Part shown: one piece after another, positions 1 through 7,358 of the stretch | Layout of the letters: every line of letters begins with the position of its first letter | Numbering within the stretch: position 1 is the first letter of the stretch | Source: Methylobacterium gregans | GTDB lineage: Bacteria; Pseudomonadota; Alphaproteobacteria; Rhizobiales; Beijerinckiaceae | Length of the DNA stretch: 44,554 bases | Direction: 5' to 3' | NCBI RefSeq assembly: GCF_022179245.1 | Contig: NZ_BPQM01000042.1 | Span: 1 to 44,554 of the forward strand | Program-made: the position numbers and the translations under genes | The notes under the pieces: model-generated | What the model was told of the DNA's origin: nothing | The model's database searches: none | The model's input: the letters and a program-made list of their open reading frames with translations, nothing else

Positions 1-64
1 CAGGCAGGACCGAGCAGCCCGACACCGCGAGGGCGGCGCACAGGACAAGGGGTGAAGCGCGCAT
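1..64 (-). CDS. Lipoprotein, N-terminal fragment cut by the window edge
   Basis: Only the first 21 codons are present, read leftward from an ATG whose first base is 64. They begin M-R-A-S-P-L-V and form a short basic start, a hydrophobic core and a lipobox A-V-S-G-C with the Cys at residue 17. This is the pattern for signal peptidase II cleavage and lipid attachment, so the product is probably an envelope lipoprotein. The mature part lies outside the window, so its function cannot be judged. It is divergent from gntK. Confidence 0.6.
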   Translation of the reverse strand, partial: MRASPLVLCAALAVSGCSVLP

Positions 65-305
65 TCAGGGTCGCCTGACGGTTTCGCCGAGTCCGCTGCC
101 TAGCCCAATCCCGTGTCCTCGTCCGTAGCGGGTCGGCCACACCGGGGCGAAGACCCCGCAGGAGCGGGCTCCATCCCCGTTGCCCACAGCCCGGGCCCGC
201 CTCCCGCCCCAGACGTCGGCACGGACAAAGACGGCGGCCGCGCGTCCTGAACCGGCTTTCCTCCGGCGGCGTCCGACCTATTCATGCTTGACGGGAGGAC
301 GATCC

Positions 306-857
306 GTGACCCTTTCAGACGATGCCGCAGCGCGGGCACGCCCGCACATCCTCGTGGTGATGGGCGTCTCGGGCTCCGGCAAGAGCACCGTCGCCGAGGC
401 CGTCGCGCGACGCCTCGGCTGGACCTTCGTGGACGGCGACGCCTTCCACAGCCCGGAGCACATCGCCAAGATGCATGCCGGCCAGCCTCTCACGGACGCC
501 GACCGGGCGCCCTGGCTCGCCCGCATCGCGGACTGGATCGGCGAGCGGCTGGCGGCGGGGGAGTCCGGCGTCATCGTCTGCTCTGCCCTGCGCCGCCGCT
601 ACCGCGACGGCCTGTCCCGGGGGCGTCCCGAGGTGCGCTTCGTCTATCTCGACGGCGATCGTGCGCTGATCGAGCGGCGCCTCGCCGGACGGGCCGGGCA
701 CTTCATGCCGCCGGCCCTGCTCGACAGCCAGTTCGCCACTCTCGAGCCGCCGGGGCCGGACGAGCGGCCGATCGTCGTCGGCATCCGCGACGAACCGGAG
801 CGCATCGCGGAGCGGGTCGTCGCGGCACTCGGAGCGGAGACGGGGAGGGCAACGTGA
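306..857 (+). CDS. gntK: Gluconokinase
   Basis: A 183-residue protein of the gluconokinase family, which phosphorylates D-gluconate with ATP to 6-phosphogluconate in the cytoplasm. A Walker A motif G-V-S-G-S-G-K-S-T lies near residues 21-29. It is followed by the family-typical run D-G-D-A-F-H and the K-M-H-A-G-Q-P-L-T-D-A-D-R-A-P-W-L block. I chose the GTG at 306 because a GGGAGG-like ribosome site lies about 8 bases upstream. The open frame extends further upstream, but that part is low-complexity and not conserved-looking. The stop overlaps the ATG of the next gene (GTGATG), so the two are probably translationally coupled. Confidence 0.9.
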   Translation: MTLSDDAAARARPHILVVMGVSGSGKSTVAEAVARRLGWTFVDGDAFHSPEHIAKMHAGQPLTDADRAPWLARIADWIGERLAAGESGVIVCSALRRRYRDGLSRGRPEVRFVYLDGDRALIERRLAGRAGHFMPPALLDSQFATLEPPGPDERPIVVGIRDEPERIAERVVAALGAETGRAT

Positions 858-1663
858 TGCGCGATATTGCTCTCGTGATCTCGGACGTGGACGGGACCCT
901 GGTCACGGACGACAAGCGGCTGACCCCGGCCACGATCGCGGCCGTGCGCCGGCTCGAGGCCGCAGGCATCGGCTTCACCCTGGCCTCGTCCCGCCCGCCG
1001 GTCGGCCTGCGCGGCCTCGTCGGCGAACTCGGCCTCGCCCTGCCGCTCGGTGCCTTCAACGGCGCCTGCGTGGTCGGGCCGGACCTCGCCGTGATCGAGG
1101 AGCACGCGGTTCCGGAAGACGCCGCGCGGGAGGCGGCGCGGCGCCTGGAGGCGGCGGGCATCGACGTCTGGGTCTTCGCCGCGGGCGCGTGGTGGCTGCG
1201 CGACCCGAACGGTCCCTACACGGACCTCGAGCGCCGCACCCTGCGGGCGGAGCCGCAGGTGCGGGACGATCTCGCATCCCTGCTCGGCCGCGCCCAGAAG
1301 ATCGTCGGCGTGAGCCGCGACCGGGCCCGCCTCGCCGCCTGCGAGGACGCGCTGGCGCAGGCGCTAGGGTCCGGGGCGAGCGTACACCGCTCGCAGCCCT
1401 ACTACCTCGACGTGACGCCGCCCGGCCAGGACAAGGGCGCCTTCGTCGCCTGGATGAGCCAGCATCTCGGCATCGCGCCCGAGCGGATCGCGACCTTCGG
1501 AGATGCCGCCAACGACCGGGCCATGTTCGAGCGGAGCGGATTCTCGGTCGCGATGGGCAACGCGGCGGCCGCGGTGAAGGCTGTCGCCTCCGCGACGACC
1601 GAATCGAATGAGGCGGACGGGTTCGCCGCCGCGGTCGAGCGCCTGATCCTGGGACCCGTGTAA
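857..1663 (+). CDS. HAD-superfamily hydrolase, Cof type (sugar-phosphatase-like)
   Basis: A 268-residue HAD hydrolase of the Cof subfamily. Motif I, with D10-V-D12-G-T-L, is at the N terminus and carries the nucleophile and general acid. A cap domain follows, and the C-terminal F-G-D-A-A-N-D motif binds Mg2+. Family members dephosphorylate sugar phosphates or phosphorylated cofactors, and the substrate cannot be read from the sequence. The start overlaps the gntK stop by one base, so a role alongside gluconate or pentose phosphate metabolism is plausible but inferred. Confidence 0.85.
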   Translation: MRDIALVISDVDGTLVTDDKRLTPATIAAVRRLEAAGIGFTLASSRPPVGLRGLVGELGLALPLGAFNGACVVGPDLAVIEEHAVPEDAAREAARRLEAAGIDVWVFAAGAWWLRDPNGPYTDLERRTLRAEPQVRDDLASLLGRAQKIVGVSRDRARLAACEDALAQALGSGASVHRSQPYYLDVTPPGQDKGAFVAWMSQHLGIAPERIATFGDAANDRAMFERSGFSVAMGNAAAAVKAVASATTESNEADGFAAAVERLILGPV

Positions 1664-1838
1664 CCAAACCGCAACAGACACCGTCCTTCGGGAGGCCCAT
1701 TCCTCGGCGCGTGCTGTGTCGCACGAGGCACAGGCCCGGGCAGGCAGGGCCGCCGCCCACAGGCTGACGCGGCCGGGCCGCTTTCCGGCCTCATTTCGCC
1801 CCGACCAGAGCTTGGCCAGAACAAGCACCGGGTCTCGA

Positions 1839-2747
1839 ATGCATCGCCTCCTCCTCGCGACCGCCCTTGCGGCGGCGCCGGCCACGGCCTTCGCTCAAGG
1901 CGCGCGCGACAACATCGACGCGCTGATCGAGCAGCAGGCCAAGGCGAACGGCGTGCCCGCGAGCTTCGTCCACGCAGTGGTCAAGCGGGAGAGCAACTAC
2001 AATCCGAAGGCGAAGGGCGGCAGCGCGCTCGGGCTGATGCAGATCAAGCACGCGACCGCCAAGGGCCTGGGCTACCAGGGAGACGCCGCCGGCCTCTACG
2101 ATCCCGAGGTCAACCTGCGCTACGGCGTCGCCTACCTGGCGGGTGCCTACAAGACCGCCAAGGGCAACCTTGCGCAGGCCTACACCTACTACAACCGGGG
2201 CTACTATTACGCGGCCAAGCGCCAGGGCGTCGCCACGGAGGTGGCCAGCGTCATGGCGCCGGTGGCGGCCTCGGCCAGCGCCGTGGCGAGCCTCTTCACT
2301 GGCGCCCCGCCCGCCGCCGACCCGAACCTCGCCGCGGCCGGCACGGCGCTGGCCTACGCGCCAACCCTGGCGGCGACCCCGTCCATCCAAGTCGAGAGCG
2401 TCGAGGTGCCGCTGCCGCCGCGGCGACCGGTGGGCCTCGGCGACTCCCTAGGCACGGTCCAGCTGGCCGCGGCAGACCTCGCCGCGGTGGAGGTCGCCCC
2501 GCAGCCTTCGACCACCCGGATCTCCACGCCTCAGGCCCCCGCCGGCCAAACGCAGAAGACGGCCGCCGCGGATCCGGCCCAAATCGACAGCGTCGAGGTG
2601 CCGCTGCCGCCGCGCCGGCCCAGCCTGCAGACCCTCGCCGCCGCAGCGGCTCCGGCGCCCCGGCCCACGGCGCTCGCCCGAAAGGCCGGTACCCAACCCA
2701 TCCAAGAGGCCTCCGCCCTACCAGTACCGCAACCGACGATGCCCTAG
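1839..2747 (+). CDS. Secreted lytic transglycosylase, SLT domain, with proline-rich tail
   Basis: A 302-residue exported protein. Residues 1-19 are a Sec signal peptide ending A-F-A. Residues about 25-130 form an SLT (goose-lysozyme-like) domain with catalytic Glu51 in K-R-E-S-N-Y, the G-L-M-Q-I-K motif at 65-70 and A-Y-T-Y-Y-N-R-G at 114-121. Such enzymes cleave the MurNAc-GlcNAc bond of peptidoglycan in the periplasm to 1,6-anhydro products. The Ala/Pro-rich C-terminal half carries two copies of S-V-E-V-P-L-P-P-R-R-P at residues 187-197 and 251-261. The upstream frame from 1716 has no good start, and the ATG at 1839 is chosen because the signal peptide begins there. Confidence 0.85.
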   Translation: MHRLLLATALAAAPATAFAQGARDNIDALIEQQAKANGVPASFVHAVVKRESNYNPKAKGGSALGLMQIKHATAKGLGYQGDAAGLYDPEVNLRYGVAYLAGAYKTAKGNLAQAYTYYNRGYYYAAKRQGVATEVASVMAPVAASASAVASLFTGAPPAADPNLAAAGTALAYAPTLAATPSIQVESVEVPLPPRRPVGLGDSLGTVQLAAADLAAVEVAPQPSTTRISTPQAPAGQTQKTAAADPAQIDSVEVPLPPRRPSLQTLAAAAAPAPRPTALARKAGTQPIQEASALPVPQPTMP

Positions 2748-3116
2748 CGGACAGGAACGCAGGCCTGATTCGGGGCTGTACCGCGTCGCCCCGACTATCC
2801 GCACCCAACCGGTCCGGCGTGGCTTGACCCCCGCGGCTCAGCACAACAGATAGATGGCGGGCTTCGCTGCACCGCAGCGCGAGCGGCCCTGAACCGGCGC
2901 AGCAGGCGGCGGGGGGAGCGCCCGATCCGGGCGGGAGGCATCGGCTCTCACGGACGCGCGAAGCCGCGAGGTTTCGGCGGACCCGTGCCCGAAGGGCGTC
3001 GCCTGGGCATCGAGACGGATCGGACGCGGACGGCAGGACAGGCGTGCCACCGCACCGGAGCAGGACGGCCCCTTCGGGTCAGCCGCCCTGCCTATGAAGG
3101 AAGGCGGACGGACGCC
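2748..3116. other. Intergenic region upstream of the BzdR-like regulator
   Basis: 369 bases without a supported gene. Apart from the terminator-like repeat, it holds a TTGACC at 2824-2829 followed about 17-19 bases later by CAGATAGAT, a weak candidate promoter for the regulator gene. No clear operator was recognised. Confidence 0.4.
2770..2794 (+). terminator. Candidate terminator after the transglycosylase gene
   Basis: Inverted repeat TCGGGGC (2770-2776) / GCCCCGA (2788-2794) with an 11-base loop, starting 22 bases after the stop codon. There is no U-tract, so termination is an inference. Confidence 0.35.
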
Positions 3117-4004
3117 ATGAACGGCGTGGTGGAACAGGAATCTCTCTTTCTCGCCGATCTCGGTCGCCGGGTCCGCCATGCGCGGACGGTGCGTGGCCTG
3201 TCGCGCAAGACCCTGTCGCAGAGTTCGGGCCTGTCCGAGCGTTACATCGCGCAGCTCGAGGGCGGGCAGGGCAACGTCTCGATCATTCTGCTGCGCCGGG
3301 TGGCCAACGCCATGGGCGTGCGCCTCGACGACCTCATTACCGGCAACGACGCGATCCCCGACTGGCCGGTCGTGCGAGACCTCGTGACCCGGGCAACGCC
3401 CGCGCAGATCGCGGCCGCGAAGGCGGTGCTCTCGGGCAACGCGCAGGGCGGAGGCGCCATGCGCCAGCGGGTCGCCCTGGTCGGCCTGCGGGGTGCCGGT
3501 AAATCGACCCTCGGGCGCCTTACCGCCGAGCGCATCGGCTGGACCTTCATCGAGCTCAACGCCGAGATCGAGCGCGAGAACGCGCTCTCGGTGCGCGAGA
3601 TCTTCGCGATCTACGGGCAGGAGGGATACCGCCGCCTGGAGCAGGCGGCGCTGCGCCGCCTCACCGAGCATCCCGGCCCGATGATCCTGGCCACCAGCGG
3701 CGGCATCGTCGCCGAGCCGCTGACCTACGACCTGCTGCTGCAGAACTTCTACAGCATCTGGCTGCGGGCCAAACCCGAGGAGCACATGCAGCGGGTGCGC
3801 GACCAGGGCCATCTCGCCATGACGGGCGACCACGCCACAGCGATGCAGGAGTTGCGCGCGGTGCTGATGAGCCGCGAGCCGCTCTACGCCCGCTGTCAGG
3901 CGACGGTCGACACCTCCGATATCCCGCTCGACACCATGGTCGAGCGTCTCACCGCCGCGATCGAGACCCGTTTCGGGCTCGGCGCGCGCGTCGCGAGCGC
4001 CTGA
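3117..4004 (+). CDS. BzdR/BoxR-type regulator: XRE helix-turn-helix fused to shikimate-kinase-like domain
   Basis: A 295-residue two-domain protein. Residues about 14-75 form an XRE/Cro helix-turn-helix (R-V-R-H-A-R-T-V-R-G-L-S-R-K-T-L then Y-I-A-Q-L-E-G-G-Q-G-N-V-S). Residues about 117-290 resemble shikimate kinase, with an intact P-loop G-L-R-G-A-G-K129-S-T. This architecture is that of BzdR and BoxR, repressors of anaerobic and aerobic benzoate degradation whose kinase-like domain binds benzoyl-CoA. No benzoate, box or bzd genes are in the window, and the downstream neighbour is cysE, so the ligand and targets here are unknown. The ATG at 3117 follows a GAAGGAAGGCGGA ribosome site. A longer reading from 2985 is not needed for any domain. 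Confidence 0.85.
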   Translation: MNGVVEQESLFLADLGRRVRHARTVRGLSRKTLSQSSGLSERYIAQLEGGQGNVSIILLRRVANAMGVRLDDLITGNDAIPDWPVVRDLVTRATPAQIAAAKAVLSGNAQGGGAMRQRVALVGLRGAGKSTLGRLTAERIGWTFIELNAEIERENALSVREIFAIYGQEGYRRLEQAALRRLTEHPGPMILATSGGIVAEPLTYDLLLQNFYSIWLRAKPEEHMQRVRDQGHLAMTGDHATAMQELRAVLMSREPLYARCQATVDTSDIPLDTMVERLTAAIETRFGLGARVASA

Positions 4005-4317
4005 GCGCAGCCTCGCCCGCATCGGGGCCCCGGCGCGTTTCTGCCGGGCCGCTTCGTCATGGCGCGTCGCGCCGGGGGGCTTGATCGATCGGGGACGCAG
4101 CCCCACGCTCAGCCGCGTACGAGGCGTGAGGCCCCCAGCGGACCTTGAGAGCGGCCCGGGCCTGCGCAACCCTGATGCTGCAGGATCGGCACTTCGTCGC
4201 CAACGGTTATCAGATAGGATCCTTCCCCGGCGCGCTGCGGGGCGCAGTAACGGGACGGCGCAAGGCCCTCGGGGGAGGGCCGTCGCGCCCTGGGAGACCA
4301 TGTTCGAGGAGAGAAGC
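4005..4317. other. cysE upstream region with leader hairpin
   Basis: 313 bases without a gene. The clearest structure is a perfect 7-bp stem with a 4-base loop, GGCCCTC (4264-4270) / GAGGGCC (4275-4281), ending 36 bases before the cysE ATG. It has no U-tract. I see no riboswitch fold I recognise and no convincing -35/-10 pair. Confidence 0.35.
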
Positions 4318-5181
4318 ATGAGCGCAAGCCCCGCCGTCAGTCCGGTCGCCCAGGGCCACGACGAGACGCTCGCGGTCTGCGATCCGGTCTGGTCCCGCCT
4401 GCGCGCCGAGGCCGAGGCCGTGCTGCGCGAGGAGCCGCAACTCGCCTCCTTCATGGTGGCCAACATCCTGAACCACGAGACCCTGGAGGGCGCCGTCGCC
4501 CACCGGGTCGCCCATCGGCTCGGGCACCCGGCGCTGCCGGCCGAGCTCATCGCGCACGGCTTCTTCGAGGCGCTGCGCGAGGATCCGCGCATGGGCGAGG
4601 CCTTCCGGGCCGACATCGTGGCGGTGATGGACCGGGACCCGGCGACGTTCCGGGCGATCGAGCCGGTGCTCTACTTCAAGGGCTTCCACGCCATCCAGGC
4701 GCACCGCCTCGCGCACCATTACTGGACCGCCGGCCGGCGCGACCTCGCCCTCTACATGCAGAGCCGCTCGTCCGAGGTGTTCCAGTGCGACATCCACCCG
4801 GCGGCGCGGATCGGGCGGGGCATCTTCCTCGACCACGCCACCGGCGTCGTGGTGGGCTCGACCGCGGTGATCGAGGACGACGTCTCGATCCTGCATGCGG
4901 TCACGCTCGGCGGCACCGGCAAGCAGGGCGCCGACCGCCACCCGAAGATCCGCCGCGGCGTGATGATCGGCGCGGGCGCCAAGATCCTCGGCAACATCGA
5001 GGTTGGCGCCTGCGCGCGGGTCGCCGCCGGCTCCGTGGTGCTGCGCCCGGTGCCGCCGAACACGACGGTCGTCGGCGTGCCGGCCCGCGTCGTCGGCACC
5101 GCCGGCTGCGCCGAGCCGGCGCGGGCCATGGACCAGCTCGTCAGCATGGACCAGTTCATCCACATGGCCGAGGGCATCTGA
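4318..5181 (+). CDS. cysE: Serine O-acetyltransferase
   Basis: A 287-residue CysE, which makes O-acetylserine from serine and acetyl-CoA, the committed step of cysteine synthesis, in the cytoplasm. The N-terminal SATase domain (A-S-F-M-V-A-N-I-L-N-H-E) is followed by left-handed beta-helix hexapeptide repeats from about residue 160. These include F-L-D-H-A-T-G, carrying the catalytic His, and H-A-V-T-L-G-G-T-G-K. The end, V-V-G-V-P-A-R-V-V, is typical. The ATG at 4318 has a GAGGAGAG site. An in-frame ATG at 4300 also has a purine-rich lead and is possible. It is followed by a DUF3126 gene, a common order in Hyphomicrobiales. Confidence 0.93.
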   Translation: MSASPAVSPVAQGHDETLAVCDPVWSRLRAEAEAVLREEPQLASFMVANILNHETLEGAVAHRVAHRLGHPALPAELIAHGFFEALREDPRMGEAFRADIVAVMDRDPATFRAIEPVLYFKGFHAIQAHRLAHHYWTAGRRDLALYMQSRSSEVFQCDIHPAARIGRGIFLDHATGVVVGSTAVIEDDVSILHAVTLGGTGKQGADRHPKIRRGVMIGAGAKILGNIEVGACARVAAGSVVLRPVPPNTTVVGVPARVVGTAGCAEPARAMDQLVSMDQFIHMAEGI

Positions 5182-5270
5182 GCGCCCCGCGCCAGCGGCG
5201 ACACCGCGCTTGCCGCCTGCCTCCCGGCGTGGCAAGCCCGCGCCGCGTCAGCGACAGGAGACGAGATAGC

Positions 5271-5480
5271 GTGACCAAGCCCGAGATCGCGAAGCTGCAG
5301 GACTACCTGCGCCGGAAGTTCGCGAACAACAACATCCGCATCGTCGCCATGAAGGCCGCCGACTCGGCGGAGGTGTATATCGGCGAGGAGTCGATCGGCG
5401 TGATCGCCGACGACAAGGAGGACGGCGACGACTCCTTCGTCTTCCGCATGCCAATCCTCGATATCGACCTCGAGGAGTAG
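5271..5480 (+). CDS. DUF3126 family small protein
   Basis: A 69-residue acidic protein starting at a GTG, with ACAGGAGACGAGATAGC just upstream. It shows the pattern L-Q-D-Y-L-R-R-K-F, V-Y-I-G-E-E-S-I-G-V-I and D-D-K-E-D-G-D-D-S-F that I associate with DUF3126, a small alphaproteobacterial family usually next to cysE. Its biochemical role is not known. The linkage to cysE suggests a part in sulfur or cysteine metabolism, which is inference. There is no signal peptide or membrane segment. Confidence 0.8.
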   Translation: MTKPEIAKLQDYLRRKFANNNIRIVAMKAADSAEVYIGEESIGVIADDKEDGDDSFVFRMPILDIDLEE

Positions 5481-5489
5481 GCGCGCCTG

Positions 5490-5518
5490 TTGACGGGTTA
5501 ACCCTGTCCCGGACAAAC
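5490..5518 (+). promoter_or_regulatory. Weak promoter candidate before the small membrane protein
   Basis: TTGACG at 5490-5495, then 17 bases, then ACAAAC at 5513-5518. The -35 matches the sigma-70 consensus well and the -10 matches poorly. A short dyad CGTTT-CGT-AAACG lies just downstream. Confidence 0.25.
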
Positions 5519-5580
5519 GCTTAACGTTTCGTAAACGAGCGGGTTAGAGTGCGCGCGATCTCGTACAGGAGTCCGCGCGC

Positions 5581-5910
5581 ATGGTCGTCTCGCCCGCCGC
5601 CCTCGAATCGATCCGCACGCTCTGCGTCGGCCTCGCGCTCTCCGGCCTGCTCGCCAGCGCCTACGAGCTGTTCACCGCCCGTCGGGCGAGCTTCAGCCTG
5701 CTTGGGCGGGGCGGCGTGGCCGCCGCCGCCGCGCTGCCGATGCTGGCCTTCAGCGCGCCCTTCATCATCCTGCGCAACACTGTGCGCGGACGCCGGATCG
5801 AGGGCCGCCCGATCCCCTTCGTGATGCTCGCCACCATGATCGCCTGCGGCTGGAGCTTGCTCTCGGGCAGCCTCGCGCTGCGGCTCGCCGGCCTGATCGC
5901 GGGCGTCTGA
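5581..5910 (+). CDS. Small membrane protein of unknown function (possibly DUF6949)
   Basis: A 109-residue protein with three likely membrane helices (about residues 12-30, 45-65 and 79-107) and basic loops between them (N-T-V-R-G-R-R-I-E-G-R). The ATG at 5581 has an ACAGGAG site 10 bases upstream. It resembles a small alphaproteobacterial membrane family found near cysE/DUF3126, and my DUF6949 attribution is from memory and uncertain. No catalytic motif is visible. It is followed by a strongly palindromic repeat and a convergent peptidase gene. Confidence 0.7.
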   Translation: MVVSPAALESIRTLCVGLALSGLLASAYELFTARRASFSLLGRGGVAAAAALPMLAFSAPFIILRNTVRGRRIEGRPIPFVMLATMIACGWSLLSGSLALRLAGLIAGV

Positions 5911-6066
5911 AAGCCTGGGATCCCAAAGGGCCACAGGCCCTTGGGCGGGGTCCCGGGGCGGCGCCCCGGGTTGGCCTCTCCGGCCCGGCTCTGCCGGGCC
6001 GGAGAGGCCAAATCCAGGACCCTGCCCTGCATCCGCCAAAGGTCTCGACCTTCGGGATCCAGGACT
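5911..6066. repeat. Composite palindromic repeat between convergent genes, copy A
   Basis: Three hairpins in series fill this gap. They are AAGGGCC/GGCCCTT (5926-5942), CCCGGGGC/GCCCCGGG (5952-5970), and an 18-bp perfect stem with a 5-base loop (arms 5971-5988 and 5994-6011). Outer segments near 5913 and 6050 also pair (CCTGGGATCCC against GGGATCCAGG). The element shares stretches with 11461-11587, such as CTTCGGGATCC and GGCGGGGT. It probably acts as a bidirectional terminator. Confidence 0.75.
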
Positions 6067-6768
6067 TCAGCGGTTCGCCGTCACCGCCGGAGAGGCGCCG
6101 CCGTTGAGGGAGACCCAGCGATCGCTGTCCTGGCCCTCGCGCTTGATGTAGGCGTAGCCGGTGCGGCGCCAGGACAGGACCGCGTTGGTCTTGTTGTCGA
6201 GGATGAAGTCCCCGCGGTCGGTGCGCACCATCAGTACCGCGTGGCCCTCGCCGATCTCGTCGATCACCACCGTCATGCGCAGCGCGCGCTTGGGCAGCCC
6301 GCGCTCCACCAGCATCCTGCGCTTCAGGAGCTGGTAGTCCTCGCAATCGCCGAAGCCGTCATCCGGATACTCCCAGCGATCGACCACGCCCCAGTGGGCC
6401 TGGTCTGTGATCGGCTTGATGCGCGCGTTGACCCGGCGGTTCACGCTGGTCAGCGTGCGCCACACGGCCGTGTTGAGAGGGATCGCGGCGGGCTCCCGCG
6501 TGTCGACGGCGCATTCCTCGGGCGTCCGTGCGCACATCGTCGTCCAGGCCGCGACGGGCCGCACCTCGCCGCCGGTCTCGACGGCGGGACCGCCCTCCGG
6601 CAGGGCGGGCTTGGTGCCGGCCTGCGTGGAGGCGCCCCCGAGCATCAGGATCGTACCGACGAGGCCGAAGCTGCAAGCCCGTCCGAGCCGCCCGGCGATC
6701 ACGCGCCAGCGCGGAGCCGACACCGTCAGCGCCACCTCAGCCACATCTCGGACAACCGCGTGCGTCAT
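6067..6768 (-). CDS. Transglutaminase-like cysteine peptidase (BTLCP family), paralogue 1
   Basis: A 233-residue protein of the bacterial transglutaminase-like cysteine proteinase family (DUF920). The putative catalytic triad is Cys142 in G-D-C-E-D-Y, His176 in G-E-G-H-A-V-L and Asp191 in I-L-D-N-K-T. Residues about 31-50 are hydrophobic and look like a signal peptide or anchor preceded by a basic stretch, so it probably acts outside the cytoplasm. The substrate is unknown. Related proteins are processing peptidases, for example LapG, which cleaves an adhesin. No LapD partner is seen here. The ATG at 6768 follows GGGGCGG. A GGAAC-N16-CGTT promoter lies 85 bases upstream. A second paralogue is at 7359-7988. 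Confidence 0.85.
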   Translation of the reverse strand: MTHAVVRDVAEVALTVSAPRWRVIAGRLGRACSFGLVGTILMLGGASTQAGTKPALPEGGPAVETGGEVRPVAAWTTMCARTPEECAVDTREPAAIPLNTAVWRTLTSVNRRVNARIKPITDQAHWGVVDRWEYPDDGFGDCEDYQLLKRRMLVERGLPKRALRMTVVIDEIGEGHAVLMVRTDRGDFILDNKTNAVLSWRRTGYAYIKREGQDSDRWVSLNGGASPAVTANR

Positions 6769-6852
6769 GTCCGCCGCCCCATCGCCCCTCGTCGTTGCGA
6801 TGAAGGTTGCATGCCGCCACGCGACGCTCAACCTGAAAATGAAGGAGAAATT

Positions 6853-6877
6853 AACGCGCGCGCCGCAACAGGGTTCC
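6853..6877 (-). promoter_or_regulatory. EcfG-type (general stress response) promoter for BTLCP paralogue 1
   Basis: Read on the minus strand, GGAAC (6877-6873) is followed by exactly 16 bases and CGTT (6856-6853). This matches the alphaproteobacterial EcfG/sigma-T consensus GGAAC-N16/17-CGTT. The -10 is 85 bases from the ATG at 6768, giving a leader of roughly 75-80 bases. One arm of a 9-bp dyad (6863-6871) lies inside the spacer. Confidence 0.6.
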
Positions 6878-6897
6878 AAAGAAAAATACTGTTGCGG
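6863..6897. promoter_or_regulatory. 9-bp dyad overlapping the EcfG-type promoter, possible operator
   Basis: CCGCAACAG (6863-6871) and CTGTTGCGG (6889-6897) form a perfect inverted repeat around a 17-base AT-rich spacer, unusual in this GC-rich window. One arm is between the -35 and -10, and the other is just upstream of the -35. It could be a regulator site. A structured RNA is less likely because the upstream arm would precede the transcription start. Confidence 0.45.
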
Positions 6898-7082
6898 GCA
6901 GGTCGATGCGGTGACGTGTCCGCCATGCAGCAGGAGCATGAGAGAGCCGCGGCTGCGCGGGAGAGCTTGATTCCGCCCCGGTTTGCCGGCTTGAGACGAT
7001 GCTCCGTGTCCGGGTGATTCGTCCCGGTCGCCCCCATTGTCGCAAGAACCCGGCCAGAGTGGCCCAACGAACAGGACCCGAG

Positions 7083-7352
7083 ATGCAGCCCGCCATCCAG
7101 CACGTGATCCGCGCGCTCGCCGAGGATGGGCGGGACGGTGCTCAGGGGATCGCCGAGTACGCCATCGATACCTTCGCGGCGTCCTGCCCGACCGAGGGCG
7201 ACCGGGCCCTTGCCCTCGATATCCTGCTGCGGGATCTCGCGAGCCTGCGGGGCGTGGCGCCGCATCTGGCCGCCTTCGTCGGCCGGATCGAGGCCTACGT
7301 CACCCGTCTGAAGGCCGTGAAGCGGCCGCTCATCGTGGCCGAGGCGGCCTGA
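7083..7352 (+). CDS. Hypothetical 89-residue protein
   Basis: Begins at an ATG preceded by AGGACCCGAG and ends 6 bases before the convergent BTLCP gene. The predicted protein is alpha-helical in character, Ala/Leu-rich, with alternating charged residues (V-I-R-A-L-A-E-D-G and L-L-R-D-L-A-S-L-R-G). There is no signal peptide or Cys, and only two His. I do not recognise a family. Third-position GC use fits coding sequence. Its place between two peptidase paralogues is the only hint, and no function is proposed. Confidence 0.6.
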   Translation: MQPAIQHVIRALAEDGRDGAQGIAEYAIDTFAASCPTEGDRALALDILLRDLASLRGVAPHLAAFVGRIEAYVTRLKAVKRPLIVAEAA

Positions 7353-7358
7353 ACCGAA

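Larger units (their letters stand above)
6769..7082. other. Divergent intergenic region between BTLCP paralogue 1 and the 89-residue gene
   Basis: 314 bases. It holds the EcfG-type promoter and dyad for the minus-strand gene. For the plus-strand gene I see only TTGAGA at 6990 without a good -10. The stretch 6835-6890 is notably AT-rich. Confidence 0.5.

Noticed and set aside
2838..4616. 592-codon open frame on the minus strand
   Set aside because: Antisense to the BzdR-like gene and cysE, with no domain.
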